A stretch of DNA of 64,000 bases from Atriophallophorus winterbourni (lineage: Eukaryota > Platyhelminthes > Trematoda > Plagiorchiida > Microphallidae). Shown piece after piece: positions 43,985 to 54,989 of the stretch; position 1 is the stretch's first letter; each line of letters starts with the position of its first letter. The notes under the pieces are model-generated. The model saw nothing but the letters and a program-made list of their open reading frames with translations. It was not told the origin of the DNA and did no database searches. The stretch lies in contig JACCGJ010016349.1 in the NCBI GenBank assembly GCA_013407085.1, forward strand, positions 23,197 to 87,196, read 5' to 3'. Made by a program: the position numbers and the translations under genes.

Positions 43985-45240
43985 GTGCTTAAGCGATGAG
44001 TGCTGATTACGAGCTTTCGAAAGATATTCAGAATAACACCATTCGGCACAACAAAAGAGCAGAAAGCGCGAACCTGTTATGATGCGGGTTTCGGGAGAAT
44101 TGCATGATAATGGCTCAAGGAACAACACTCTTTGAAACAAGATAAGGTGGACAACGTCATCCGCTATCGAACGCTGTGCAATACGCTAAGGTCGGTCAAA
44201 CGAGCCCTGCATCGTGTAGGCTTGAATCGTAACGGTTTGAAATGTTGACAAATCAGATCGAAGTGACAACCGGGACAGACATGTTTCAGGCCAGTGTTGT
44301 GATTACTTGATCTGCAGATATGAGATTGGCGTGTTTTGTTATTGATCTTGTGCGTCATAAACGTTTTCTCTTGTGTTGTCGGACGCGTGCGATTAGCTTG
44401 ACCTCAAAGATGAATCGTTACGCAATCGACGCGTGTGTGAAACGCTTGGAGGCGGGGTTGGTGGACGAGATTATTGTTGCACTGAGTTGTCTGAAAGCGG
44501 TGTAAAAAACGTAATATGCGTTATAACAGGGAACGGGATTTTCCCCGAGTGTCGTGACATTGTCACTTCTAGATGATCCCACTCGCAGCACTATTGTAGC
44601 GGGTGAGGGTATAGAGAAACCGGAAATGATTGTCTCAGGCCATTTAAGGTCAACAAGTGGCTGGTCGTCCACACCCGGCCAACTATTACCGTTCCGTTTC
44701 ATTGGTCAAACATTAATCTTGTTGCACGCATGCACATCGATTGTATCTCGATTCATCTCTGATGTCACACCGTCCAGCGCTAATCGCGCTCACCCGCGAA
44801 TACCACAACAGAAGAGAAGCCGATTGATCAAATGCGTATATTACGCACAAGAAATATGATGAAACACACGTCTATCTTATATAGACAAAACAAACAAACA
44901 CAACACTGATCCTTAACATGTCTATTACGGTTGTCACTTCGATCTGATTTGTCAGTCGATTTCTTGCCAACCGGTACACTTCAAACCCTCGCCACGCAGA
45001 GCTCGCTTGACCGACATTGACGAATAGCATATCGTTCTATAGCGGCTGAGGTTGACCATCTTCTCATATTTCGAAACTTTCCAAATGCAATCAATCCAAA
45101 ACCAGAAATATTACGAGTTCCCAATTGTTGTCGTACAACTTTTAGGCGCTTCGTTCTCTTGTGTTGTGCCGGAGGGTGAAGTTCTGCATATCATTCGAAA
45201 GCTCCTGATTAATGCTAATGCTGAACAACTTCGCTCATCT
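43985..45240. repeat. Long inverted repeat, arms about 400 bp, spacer about 470 bp
   Basis: The left arm (about 43985-44365) and reverse complement of the right arm (about 44833-45240) align over their length: GAGCTTTCGAAAGATAT/GAGCTTTCGAATGATAT, CGGCACAACAAAAGAG/CGGCACAACACAAGAG, AGGTCGGTCAAACGAGC/TGTCGGTCAAGCGAGC, ACAAATCAGATCGAAGTGAC identical in both, CTTGTGCGTCATAAACG/CTTGTGCGTAATATACG. Arms are about 75 percent identical by eye and more GC-rich than the surroundings. The 470-bp centre has open frames on both strands without recognisable domains. DNA transposon with long terminal inverted repeats, foldback element or head-to-head pair of one repeat. Confidence 0.75.
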
Positions 45241-45249
45241 ATACTATGT

Positions 45250-45980
45250 CTATAATTATTAAACGCATAATTCCACAACCGATATTAATCTAAACTATGT
45301 TTTTAGAACGTTTAATACTGTTTACGAAGAATTTGGTGAGTTCATATATAACAACGATTGAGATCTTTCCGAACCATCTGTGATACAAGCGATACAAGCA
45401 TTTGTTGAAGATGGTCTTTAAGTTGACCTTGTTCAAGAATCTCCAAATCTTGAACCTTAAAATAGCAAAATCTTAATCGGATTTTAAATATACCGCTTGG
45501 AGGACATAGTGAGAGAGAATTTTACATATTGACTGGCTTACTTTATAACCATATACAAAAATGTGACATGTACCGCAATTCTATACAAAAAGTCGGAGAA
45601 AATTCCCGGAAGGTGGTGCGGTGCTGTCAGGAAAATTTGACTGAGAATATAAACAAAGCTCTGTGGAGGACATTTAGATAGTAATGAGATTGATGTTTGG
45701 GATTTTATTAGTATCGCTTTTTGTAAATAGTTATATGGTGTGCTTCATTTATCGTAATATTTTCGGAAACTACTCAACATTATCTGTATTATCTGCCAAA
45801 CAATCTTTAAAAAAACAATTTATGTGCTCAATAAATAGATGGAAAGCGAAAGAGAAAAGCTACAGTGTTATTGATTAATTTCTTGAAAAGCGGATGATGC
45901 TTCTAAAAGTGGTCAGTGATTATGATGTACAATTTAGATTGAACAATTAGTTAACAATTCAAAGAAATACTTGTATGCTA
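45250..45980 (+). other. Unassigned; small ORF with hydrophobic N-terminus at 45684-45878
   Basis: The 64-codon frame starts with ATG and has a hydrophobic first 25 residues (LMFGILLVSLFVNSYMVCF) followed by a basic C-terminus. It could be a signal-peptide exon or chance in AT-rich DNA. Nothing else seen. Confidence 0.15.
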
Positions 45981-45984
45981 CTGT

Positions 45985-46085
45985 TAAACAGGGTTCTTAA
46001 AAAGAAGCACGATTTTCAAATGCAGAATCACAAAGGGATTCTTGGTCAAGTACTCATGACGCATAAACACGAACAGAAATTTATA
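45985..46085 (-). repeat. Hammerhead family A unit, body fragment
   Basis: Plus-strand text GGGTTCTTAAAAAGAAGCAC, then TTCAAATGCAGAATCACAAA equals the reverse complement of 43665-43725. Ribozyme missing. Confidence 0.65.
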
Positions 46086-46199
46086 ATTGAGTTAATTTAG
46101 TAAGTGTATAGAAATTAATAGATAAAAATATTATTTGCATGGTTTTTAATTATATTGAGTGAAGTTCTTAAACAAATAACATGTAATGTAAGTATTGTC

Positions 46200-46410
46200 T
46201 TGCCCACATTCTACGCACTAACAAAAGTTTTCTGGTTCTTATATTGTCGTCAGGTGGAAAGATATATAGTGAAGTGAGCCTTGAAACAGTGGGTAAGCGG
46301 TAAAAAAGTTAGATTTTAAAGCCACTTCTAAATAAGTTACTTAGAACGAAACACGGTGTTCAAATACAGAATCCCTAACTGATTACTTTTCAAGTGATCA
46401 AGGTGATGAT
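46200..46410 (-). repeat. Hammerhead family A copy, degenerate, with body fragment
   Basis: On the minus strand CACCTGACGACAATATAAGA then ACCAGAAAAC (core damaged) at 46215-46255; the flank GAGCCTTGAAACAGTGG at 46279 is intact; a second body fragment (ACGGTGTTCAAATACAGAAT) follows at 46353. Confidence 0.65.
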
Positions 46411-46448
46411 GAATGACATAAATCAGCCAAATTTGAAAACAATTGATC

Positions 46449-46468
46449 TGTGTGTGTGTGTGTGTGTG
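46449..46468. repeat. (TG)n microsatellite
   Basis: Ten TG units. Confidence 0.9.
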
Positions 46469-46819
46469 ATGAAAATGCATGCAAATGAGCATTTTTGCGA
46501 AGAATTATATTGCTACAGTTATTTCATTTCTGAACTATTTCAGTTATGCTTATTTCACTTTGAAATTGCAAAACAAGGTCAACACGATTAATAATATCAG
46601 CGAGCTAGCATAAATTATACATGTTTTGTGCTGTCCCAGTCAATCAGAGCCGATCAACTGGTTTACCTCTTCGGGTTAGGTGAATACTGCGCAATAATCA
46701 ATTAATTATCCTTTCTAGGTCTGGTGCACAAAATCAATTTTTAAAACCTGAAGCTTTTGAACCTCATAAGAAGAGAAACAAATGGTTTATATTTATTGGG
46801 TGAATATACGATATACTCT

Positions 46820-47570
46820 CCACTTGAACCAGTATATAATTTCACATATCTTGGTTCAACCATCAATCTCCGGACACGGAGATTGATAAGCGCATTGGCA
46901 ACCGCATGTTGACAGTAAAGACAAAAATGATGCTATACAGCGCATGTGTACTAAGTGCTTTAATGTAAGATAGTGAAAACTAGACCACCCACGCAAGACA
47001 CGAAAGAAGCTGAAAGCTTTCAATCTACGAAGCATCCGTCGTATTTTAAACTTATCGTGGATGGTGAAGTGACGAATGGTAAAGTGCTTTCAAAAGCTAG
47101 TCTACAGTTTATGTTCACCCTTCTACGACAGCCCGGCCTGCGGTAGCTCGATTGGAAAATGGTCGTATTTTAAAAGATCTACTCTATGGTTAGTTGAAAT
47201 CTGGAAGTCGATCATTGAGCAGACCGCACATGCGGTACAAAGATGTTTCAAAAGAGATATGAAAGCTCTTGGCATTGACCCTACGAACTGGGAAGAACTT
47301 CATAGTAAAATCTCACTTTAGAGGTATTGTGCAAAGCCTCTTCTGCAAGGTGTGGTGGAGTAGATAAAGCTTTTGGCTGCTAAACGTAGATCATGCCGCC
47401 GGGGTTCAACTGACGCCGATCAACCAAGTATTGCCTATCGCTGAGGGAGAGATTTTTACTCCCGAATCGACTGGTTATTCATTCGAAAAGCTATGGAACA
47501 TGAAAAAGATCATACGATTGTTATGTAAATCCATGGTCGACATCGACCAAAGGAAGCCAAATTAAATTAA
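46820..47570 (+). pseudogene. RTE C-terminus and 3' UTR, plus copy
   Basis: Reads YNFTYLGSTINLRTRRLISA, then RTKMMLYSACVLSAL in drifting frames, TRHERSxKLSIYEASVVF in a shifted frame, FTLLRQPGLR-like text near 47110, MKALGIDPTNWEELHSKISL (47262-47321), then a 3' UTR with TTTTTACTCCCGAATCGACT and CCATGGTCGACATCGACC, ending near 47570. Frameshifts throughout. Confidence 0.8.
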
Positions 47571-47574
47571 CATC

Positions 47575-50500
47575 TTCAAGTGATTGATGGAATATTTTCG
47601 GATCACTTATCATAAGCCAAAGAAAATAGGGTGAGCATTAAGCGATTCGCACGTGAGAAAAATAACTGAGAGGACCACTAAATCTATGTAAAATATCGGC
47701 ACGGACAAACAAAGAATCCATGATAAGATGGTTGACACGTGTAAGAAATGGAAACAGAGAAGGAGCTACGAGTCCAAGTGAGGCGCCTGATTAAGACCAT
47801 TCTGAACTAACGGCTCCCGTTGAAGCTGAACTATGCAATAAATCATCTTTCGCGTAAGCTTTATCGCCCTCTTTCTTCAAGAACATTTTTGAGGCTTCCG
47901 AAACAACCTCAATCGTCAGAGAGGGAGCTAGTTAGACTGCCGACGATATTGATATAAATAAGTTAGGTTATCCGGTCATAGTGTCTATTAAGTTATTGAC
48001 ACAAACTCTGAAAAAACGCAATCCTACTTCAATCCGACCGTTTATTGAGTAAAAATTCACAACACGAGTTTAAAGTTTCAAACGGCAACATACTGTACTT
48101 CCCACTATAAAAGAGAACGTTTATTATTCAAAGTGTCTATGACAATTAACCAAGAATTAAACACATGCTTATCGTTTCTGGGTAACTTTCGCAAACACGA
48201 CCAACACCTTAGTCTGCCAGTGTTGGTTGATGTTCTTTGTCAAGCGAATTCGAGCCAACCGCTTCCATTTGACCCTCCACCATATTGAGCTTGTTGTGGT
48301 AGTTCTTTGTGCTTCATACAAAAGCTGTTGATCGACACACTTTGCGACTATACCATGCGTAAAATTACAATAATTAACTAAGTGATTTAATAGTCTATCG
48401 AGAAATTATTAGTAGCCTCAAGTTCACATTTGAATTTCGGTCATAATAAAAGAATGTGCGTTTATACTCATACTTGAATTAGATTGGAATAAGTTTGAGA
48501 CATTTTAATCACATAGGAAACAAATTTGGATACAATCAGTTGGAGCAGTTTTCAGGTAACGTTTCGCTTCTAGACAGAATCCCCGTTTGTTTGTGTTCCT
48601 TTTTCAATCGAAAATTGTTTCCTAATTTTTAAATTATTTAATTTTAACTAATAACGTATTATTTATTTTGATTTCAATGAATTTTTACTAAAATAATTTG
48701 CGCGTTTAATTATCCTCTCGAAAGTTATGATCTTTTAAACATTTTGCGCCACAAATCTTGTTGCAGAAAAATTCATTTAATTGTCATTAGCGATTTCTAA
48801 CTTTCTAACCAACTCTGAAACCTGATGATATTATCACTCTTCATCCATTAAATCAGACTAAGCAGCAACCAATACCTCGAGTTATAATTTATAGAAATTC
48901 AATTAACAATCGAACTTAAGAGAATAATTACGTGACCACAATCATTATTTTCCTTTGACATATTAATTAACAATTCAATTTAACTTATTTTCAAGTAGGT
49001 TTTTTCAAAATATTTCATTTTTCACATTAGAAATCGCCTTAATCGTTACAATCGCTCCACTTTTATTTCATCATTTGAAATAGCCTCAGCGAAATCGGAC
49101 AAATCGTTCAAATCTTTCAAATATCGCCTGACGAAAATTCAACTAATCTTTATTTTATGAATCTATATGACGATTAATTTCAATGCATCAATTTTCGGAC
49201 AGATTTCCTATTTATTGGAACGAAAGTTGCGTGTCGAAGCAATTCAGATTTCTACTGTCTGCCAAACGAATAATTTGAAGGGGGCAATCGGTCAGTTCGC
49301 CAGTAACGTAACGCGTTAAGTGTCGTCCGCCGAATTCCGGCAAGGATATTTTCGCTCATTATGCTTCTCTAAATCCATAGCGTTTTTATCAAAGATTTTT
49401 CACATAGCATACTTTGATCTCGTTTTACTAGTGGATAAAGAGGAATTTTCTTATCCATGGAAAAGAATGTTTAGAAGAACCGAGAGAGTTCAACAATATT
49501 ATTTTGCAAAGTATAAATCCGGGGATTGTAATTGACGAAAGGCATGGAAATTTTCTGATACTGCTGTTATAACCACTCAACAGAGCAAAACAATTAAGGG
49601 GGTTTGATTTAAATGTGAACTCTCCCAGGTAATCGTGATAGATTCCATTCTTGTCACACATCAATTAACTCCTCAATCGTCACTATATACAAGAATGAAC
49701 AGGTCATCAAGAATTCCCAATCAATATAACTTTCACGCACCCTATCTTTATAGAGATTTATGTCAATTAGCAAAAGATATGATAGTTGCGGCGAATCCAT
49801 GCATTTAGTCTACTATCGATTCTAACCCCCAAGGCACTGACAATTTAAACCGAATAAGCTGGTAAATCCAGGACCAGCGCAACGACCAAGTGCGACTCAG
49901 CTGCTGTATTTGACCTCACATTAGATCTAAATCGCTACGCACGAATAATGTTACCGGATTACTGTCCTAGATACTGAAATGGAAGCTAAAATCCTCGTCA
50001 AGTCTCCTGTGACTTCTGGAACAGTGTATACAGAATCTTGTACTGCACAGCATAATTTCCATTAAGAAGAACGGCAATATTGCCAAACGAATATAAAAAC
50101 GATAACGACCTCAGGCTCACAGTTTACAATATGAAATTCGGATCAACATTCTCGTTTAGATTGATGAAGCTTCGGATCATCCAGGAAATACATATACCGT
50201 TTCAGCTTTAATAAACTATTTCATTCACCTTTCAGTGCTCACAGTCGAAGACGTTTCACGGCCGGCAACGATCATATTAACACAAATTGCAAGGAAATGT
50301 AATACGTTAACAAACATTCGGGAACAATGCGTTTCATTATCCGTAGAAACATAAATAAACCTGAATACGGTTTTAATGAGGCTCCGGAGCAGTATTTTCT
50401 TCTGACTTACTTATTAAAATATATTGCTGGCAAAATAAACCAGAGATTAGCTACTCTGTAGATTTTCGTGATTGCTTAAAATTCGTGTCACTCACTCACT

Positions 50501-51030
50501 CAGTCCTCTCCGTGCCGGGTGGCACAAGAATAAAATCATTTTCATATTCTTCGAAAGCGTTGATTTTTTTGAAGAACAATTAATAGAATTTAGACCAAGG
50601 TAACCGACATCTGGTTGACAATTCATATTCTGTTTTCCATTTAATGACGCTACTGAAAATTATGAATGGCTAAAACGTACCGACTCCATTTTTTATTAAT
50701 ATTATTTGTTGAAATCAATGTGTTTATTAAAAATTCGGGTAGACGAATAACACGATTTTCGTTTTATTCTCGTTGTAAACTATGAATATTAACTGAAAAA
50801 TATATTGCGTAATGCAAACATGATACGTAAGATATTTTATATATCTTTTCGTTTAGACCCTAATGTCGATTAGTTCGAGAGAAGTGTGCATCAAACGATT
50901 GTGTCAGCAATTTGCTTCTCGCAATATTTCGGCTAGGGATTTCAACGCCTCGGATTTTCGACTCTCATGTTGAATGCATAAGGCATGGGCAAAAATATAC
51001 ATTAGGTGATTTTTGGTGAATATGATGTTT
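47575..51030. other. Gene-poor stretch, one PLE hammerhead relic
   Basis: At 48552-48590 the minus strand retains CAGGTAACGTTTCGCTTCT reversed (stem I, stem III and GAAAC of the PLE hammerhead) but the CTGACGA segment is gone. Open frames at 49320-49535 and elsewhere lack recognisable domains. Nothing else seen. Confidence 0.45.
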
Positions 51031-51104
51031 AGGTTTGTGACCAATCATCCGTGCCAAGCCCATCGAACTATTCACAAAGTTGATCACGATCGTCCATAAT
51101 GGAA

Positions 51105-51155
51105 GCACTTCACTCGAGTTTCGCTCTTATTTGAGCTCATCAGCAGCGCCTATTC
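51105..51155 (-). ncRNA. Hammerhead ribozyme family C, left arm
   Basis: Minus strand: stem I GGCGCU, CUGAUGA (51143-51137), stem II GCUC-AAAUAA-GAGC, GAAA, stem III ACUC/GAGU, then GUG where a cleavable triplet should end in A, C or U, and stem I AGUGCU. The core is otherwise complete. The G after GU is the one probably inactivating change. Confidence 0.7.
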
Positions 51156-51168
51156 CAGCCGAAGCGAA

Positions 51169-51221
51169 GAATATGCACTACTGATGAGCTCAAATAAGAG
51201 CAAAACTTGAGTCAAGTGCTT
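51169..51221 (+). ncRNA. Hammerhead ribozyme family C, right arm
   Basis: Plus strand: stem I GCACU, CUGAUGA (51181-51187), stem II GCUC-AAAUAA-GAGC, AAAA (GAAA expected), stem III ACUU/GAGU, triplet GUC, stem I AGUGC. Here the triplet is good and the second core segment carries the probably inactivating change, complementary to the situation in the left arm. Confidence 0.7.
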
Positions 51222-51724
51222 CCATTACGGACCGTGGAGATCAACTTTGTGAATAGTTCGATGGGCTTGGCAATGGTGAGTAGTCACAAGCATAGACATT
51301 AGGTCCATTTCGAAATCAGTTGCATTGGATACATACCAAAACATTTATTAGGATCATGCCCATTGAATGTATAATTTAAAAAATCTCTTATGACACTTAT
51401 CATACAGTTAAGTTATAAATATATTTAACACAGGCTTCGGAAAATGGTCTTTCGTATTTAACAAATTCTCAACCCAAGTAAGCACATCATCCAACGTTGT
51501 TATTGATTGCTATCTTCTAGTGGAGCCTAATCAGTCTTTTGCCCAATGGGCAGAGTTCTGAAATTATCTTTATTTGAACGTGCTATAGGGTACAATATTG
51601 ACAGAAAACCCTGTTTAATCCGAAAAGAAAAATTCATGCTTATACGGAAAAAGTTAATAGAAAATACTAAAAATTTAGTTTAGAATTTCATGCATTACAC
51701 GAATGCATAATAGTTTAACTAACG

Positions 51725-52000
51725 ATTTTGTTGACCAATGTAATGTGTTGATCACATCGAAAGCACATACACAGCACAATCGCTTTCCGGCTGTGTGCGG
51801 TGATTACTTAGAGACAGTAAGATTAGGTTAGGTGATGATTGTATCAGTGTAAGTTTGGTAAACATTTAGACCTTCAAACCCCTTGTTAAAAAGGGTTCGA
51901 ACAACGGACCATGATGTTCGAACACAGAATCACAGCGTGATTTCTTATCAAGCGCACCTGACGCCAATATACGACCAAACTGATTTGTTTCTCACATCCC
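51725..52000 (-). repeat. Hammerhead family A copies, degenerate
   Basis: At 51730-51850 the conserved GAGACAGTAAGATTAGGTT block (minus orientation) is followed by a decayed ribozyme (GGAAAGCGATTGTG). At 51878-52000 a body fragment (GTTCGAACACAGAATCACAG, TCTCACATCCCC) follows in the same orientation. Confidence 0.6.
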
Positions 52001-52049
52001 CGGCACAACTCGTATCGTTGTACAACCCCAATTCACCATTGGCTTCAAA

Positions 52050-52165
52050 TTCTAATATTATTCACCACATATTCACCGTTACAAGGTTCACTGAAACTAG
52101 TCTCACTAACACCACCTGATGAGGCTAATCAATGCATTTTCGTCGAAACATTCTGTAATTATCTA
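52050..52165 (+). repeat. Family A-related hammerhead relic, plus
   Basis: GTTCACTGAAACTAGTCTCA then CTAACACCAC, CTGATGA, a 22-nt segment that does not form a clean stem II, and GAAAC. The upstream block resembles GGCTCACTAAACCTTATCTT of family A. Both core segments are present but stems are poor. Confidence 0.45.
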
Positions 52166-52439
52166 GCCAGAGTCAACCAACTGTAAGTTTCTACAATGCT
52201 CTAGTATTCCAATATGAATCTTGTCAATCTAGGAGAGCCGAATACCAGTTTGCCAATAAATATTCAGTGCATTGCTTGTATGTGTCTGCCAGGTTTGAAA
52301 ACTGACCCGAAACGTTTGACCATAATATTTATACAAAACTATTTATGTATGCCGCAAAGGCCATACTATAAATTATTTGACTTTCAATCTAATATCCTTC
52401 TCTAAAGTTGATGTCGTTGTATGGGTAGCTCACAAAATT

Positions 52440-53480
52440 TCGAAAAACCTCGATAGTAAATCATTATAAATTAATTTTTTTTCTTGATAATGGAAACGCG
52501 TTACGCTTTCTCGATCGTGTTCAACTGACAAACCTTCTAAAAACGTGATCCATACCAACACAAAGGTTTTCTTCACGTCCACTCTTTGTTCTTTTCATTA
52601 TAACTGGCTGCGATTCCATAGTCAACCTCAACTTACACTTTGAAATTCACAGACGATGTACTCATTGAATGTACAGTATCTAAAAAACGACTATTTTAAT
52701 ACGCTTTTTGCTAATTCAGATGACATTACTTCTTTGTCCGAAGAGAAATGTATATCATTTAAATCCTGAAATATGTTTTAAATGTGTTTCCGCTGATCTA
52801 AGTGGTAAAAGTCGCGAAGCAAGTTTCAATAGTACTATTTTATCTAGACTCTAAGTAAATACGCCAAATATCTGCGAGACAACATATCCGACAACCTTAC
52901 TATGGCCAATCACCTAAATTTTTTACTCATAAAAGTTCGTAGCCTTTCTTTCTTTAAGCTTTTCGTCTTGGTTCTCTTGTTTTATTCTAAGCGAATTTCT
53001 TACTTCACATGCACTTGTATATTACCACGTATACTGTATTGTTTACCTGCCAAATTTCCAGAATTTATTTCAAAAGACTTTGTGTTACTCAAACGTTGCA
53101 TCATAAACATTTCACGAGCAAGCTCTGTTCTTTATGACGATATTACTGAAAAATCATGAAGCAACATTTTTCCTCTTGCGATCGGTTTAGAAATACTATA
53201 CTCAATGATAATTCCTATCCGCTGTATGATGATCTTAAAAGTCAAGTTGATCAAACGCTCGATCGAAACACATTATACTGCCTTTTAAACCGACTTCATA
53301 TCGGAGGTCATCTATCCCATTTGCTTCACGAGACCTTTGTCAAAGGGAACTGCTTATTGAACAATTACACTCGAATTTATGTCGTGGATATTTTGTGTGA
53401 ATTTTCTGCTAATATTTTTCTTCAATGTGTGATTTGTACAGAAGTCGTTGTTTTGTTTACCACTAGTCTGAAGCTGTAAT
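52440..53480 (+). pseudogene. Non-LTR LINE, RT end and C-terminal domain
   Basis: Near 52650 a frame reads KFTDDVLIE, a possible damaged motif C. The frame at 52902-53159 gives CILPRILYCLPAKFPEFISK and DFVLLKRCIINISRASSVLY; the next (53156-53479) SSCDRFRNTILNDNSYPLYD and TLYCLLNRLHI. The pattern L-P-R-I-L-Y-C-L-P, then L-x-R-x-x-x-x-I-S-x-A-S, then I-L-x-D-x-x-x-P-L-x-D-D-L is the post-RT domain of a CR1-related LINE distinct from the other copies here. 5'-truncated, frameshifted. Confidence 0.65.
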
Positions 53481-54240
53481 TTCAGAACATTTTGAATAAA
53501 CCATCGTCCTACCTCTGTTCTTCATTAACCATGACAGCACAGCACCATAACTAGCTGGTGGATTCATTTTATGAGAGAGATTCATACAGCAATATGCGAT
53601 GATGAGCACCACCAATGAAAACCCTAGTGACTACATAATGGATAAAAAATGAATTAGATTTCAAAATATTTTCAAAATAAAAGCCATCCTTCCACCCACC
53701 ACACAAGTCTTTTTCAACGTTTGTGCAAATGATGTAGCCCTCATACTCATAATCTCTTAAGGAATCGTTGACAAATCTCAAATTTCGTGATGACCTAAGG
53801 ATAAACAAATCCATGTAACACTTAAAATTAACCCAACCGAATCAAGTTAATGACGTTTAAAATTAACCCGAATATTGTAATATATATTTATATATACAGT
53901 GTCGAGTTAAGTACGGAATAGTTTTGATTAAACGAAATTTTTCCGTCGGTAACTAAATCAAAAGTTCAAACACAGTCTACGTATTTTAATTGGAAAACAT
54001 TAATTTCGTAGTTAAATGACAAAATCAATTAAATTACTTCGAATAGCAGCATTTATTTTCGTAGCAATATGCACATTGTAATCGGAAACATCAAAGTGAA
54101 CAAATGTTCATTATTCCAGACTTTCCGTTATGAATTTGACAAGCGCACGTTCATAAATTTGAAATGCATTTACTCAAACGGTACATATGACTTAAAAAGT
54201 GCGAATTAGAATTACATTAATTAAAAAGCCCAGTTACATA
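53481..54240. other. No recognised feature
   Basis: AT-rich. Confidence 0.3.
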
Positions 54241-54244
54241 TCTT

Positions 54245-54345
54245 TCCATGACACGCACACCACACGACCGGTTTCGTGCTGTTTGCACTCACCAGGTAGA
54301 AACAATAGAATCAGGATCCACACGCGCTTGAATTAATAATGTTTT
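54245..54345 (-). repeat. Hammerhead family B copy, one core change
   Basis: Minus strand: UAC, CUGGUGA (CUGAUGA expected), stem II GUGC-AAACA-GCAC, GAAA, stem III ACC/GGU, triplet GUC, then GUGUGG. Ribozyme 54261-54301. Confidence 0.75.
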
Positions 54346-54380
54346 CAAAAAAGACTTGAAAACGTATGTGTTGTCATTAT

Positions 54381-54425
54381 TAGGTCTGACGTAGGTCGTG
54401 CGTCAGAAGCAAACTTTATGGGACC
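54381..54425 (+). repeat. PLE hammerhead relic
   Basis: TTAGGTCTGACGTAGGTCGT then GCGTCAGAAGCAAACTTTAT: CTGACGT for CTGACGA and CAAAC for GAAAC. Recognisable but dead. Confidence 0.6.
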
Positions 54426-54850
54426 ACTTCCAAGCAAGGTCGAATAGGAAATGTTACAATCAAACAGAGAGAGCAGATTGAGATTTGTCCCAGGACAGTT
54501 TAAATCTTGAATGTTTCAGAAGGAAAAAGTTTTTATTCATATCCTGAATGAGTATTAATGATAACTATTGTAAACTGCTTTACACCCAATTTTTTAAAGT
54601 TTAATAGTTTATATAAATTTTACCAAATGATGATTTAGAATCTGAATTTATCGATTTTTTATGCTATAACTTTTTGTTGAGAAAAGATTATCCGCCTCCT
54701 TCACGGCGCTTTGAATCATTGACTGGTTTTGATGAGATTCATTTAATTGATAAGGGCAAAATCAATCGGAACGAAACTAATTTCTACCACAAAACATTAC
54801 CACGCAATCTGAGTATAGCTGCGTCGAATTAGATGAACCTATTTTAAACT

Positions 54851-54985
54851 AAAAGGCTCATTTGCGTGAATTTCCATCATACACACACCCCACGACCGGT
54901 TTCGTGCTGTTTGCACTCATCAGGTAAGGACGGCAGGATCAGGATCCGCATGCGCTGAAAACAGTGGAAGAATGGTAAACAAACT
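54851..54985 (-). repeat. Hammerhead family B copy with intact ribozyme
   Basis: Flanks TGAATTTCCATCATACACAC and AACAGTGGAAGAATGGTAAA are shared with the copies at 20.8, 23.1, 36.4 and 54.3 kb. Contains the complete ribozyme annotated at 54888-54929. Orientation minus. Confidence 0.8.
54888..54929 (-). ncRNA. Hammerhead ribozyme family B, intact core
   Basis: Minus strand: stem I CCUUAC with GUGGGG (6 pairs, two of them G-U), CUGAUGA, stem II GUGC-AAACA-GCAC (4 bp), GAAA, stem III ACC/GGU (3 bp, no loop), triplet GUC. Every invariant base of the hammerhead consensus is present. It is a type I arrangement (open stem I), like the schistosome Sm-alpha ribozymes. Confidence 0.88.
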
Positions 54986-54989
54986 AATT

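Larger units (their letters stand above)
51035..51290. repeat. Inverted repeat bearing two opposed hammerheads
   Basis: Arms 51035-51143 and 51181-51290 are about 85-90 percent reverse complements, extended inward by a 12-bp imperfect stem (51144-51155 with 51169-51180) around a 13-nt loop. Each arm contains a hammerhead of a third type (family C). Transcription from either side would give a foldback RNA. Confidence 0.9.
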
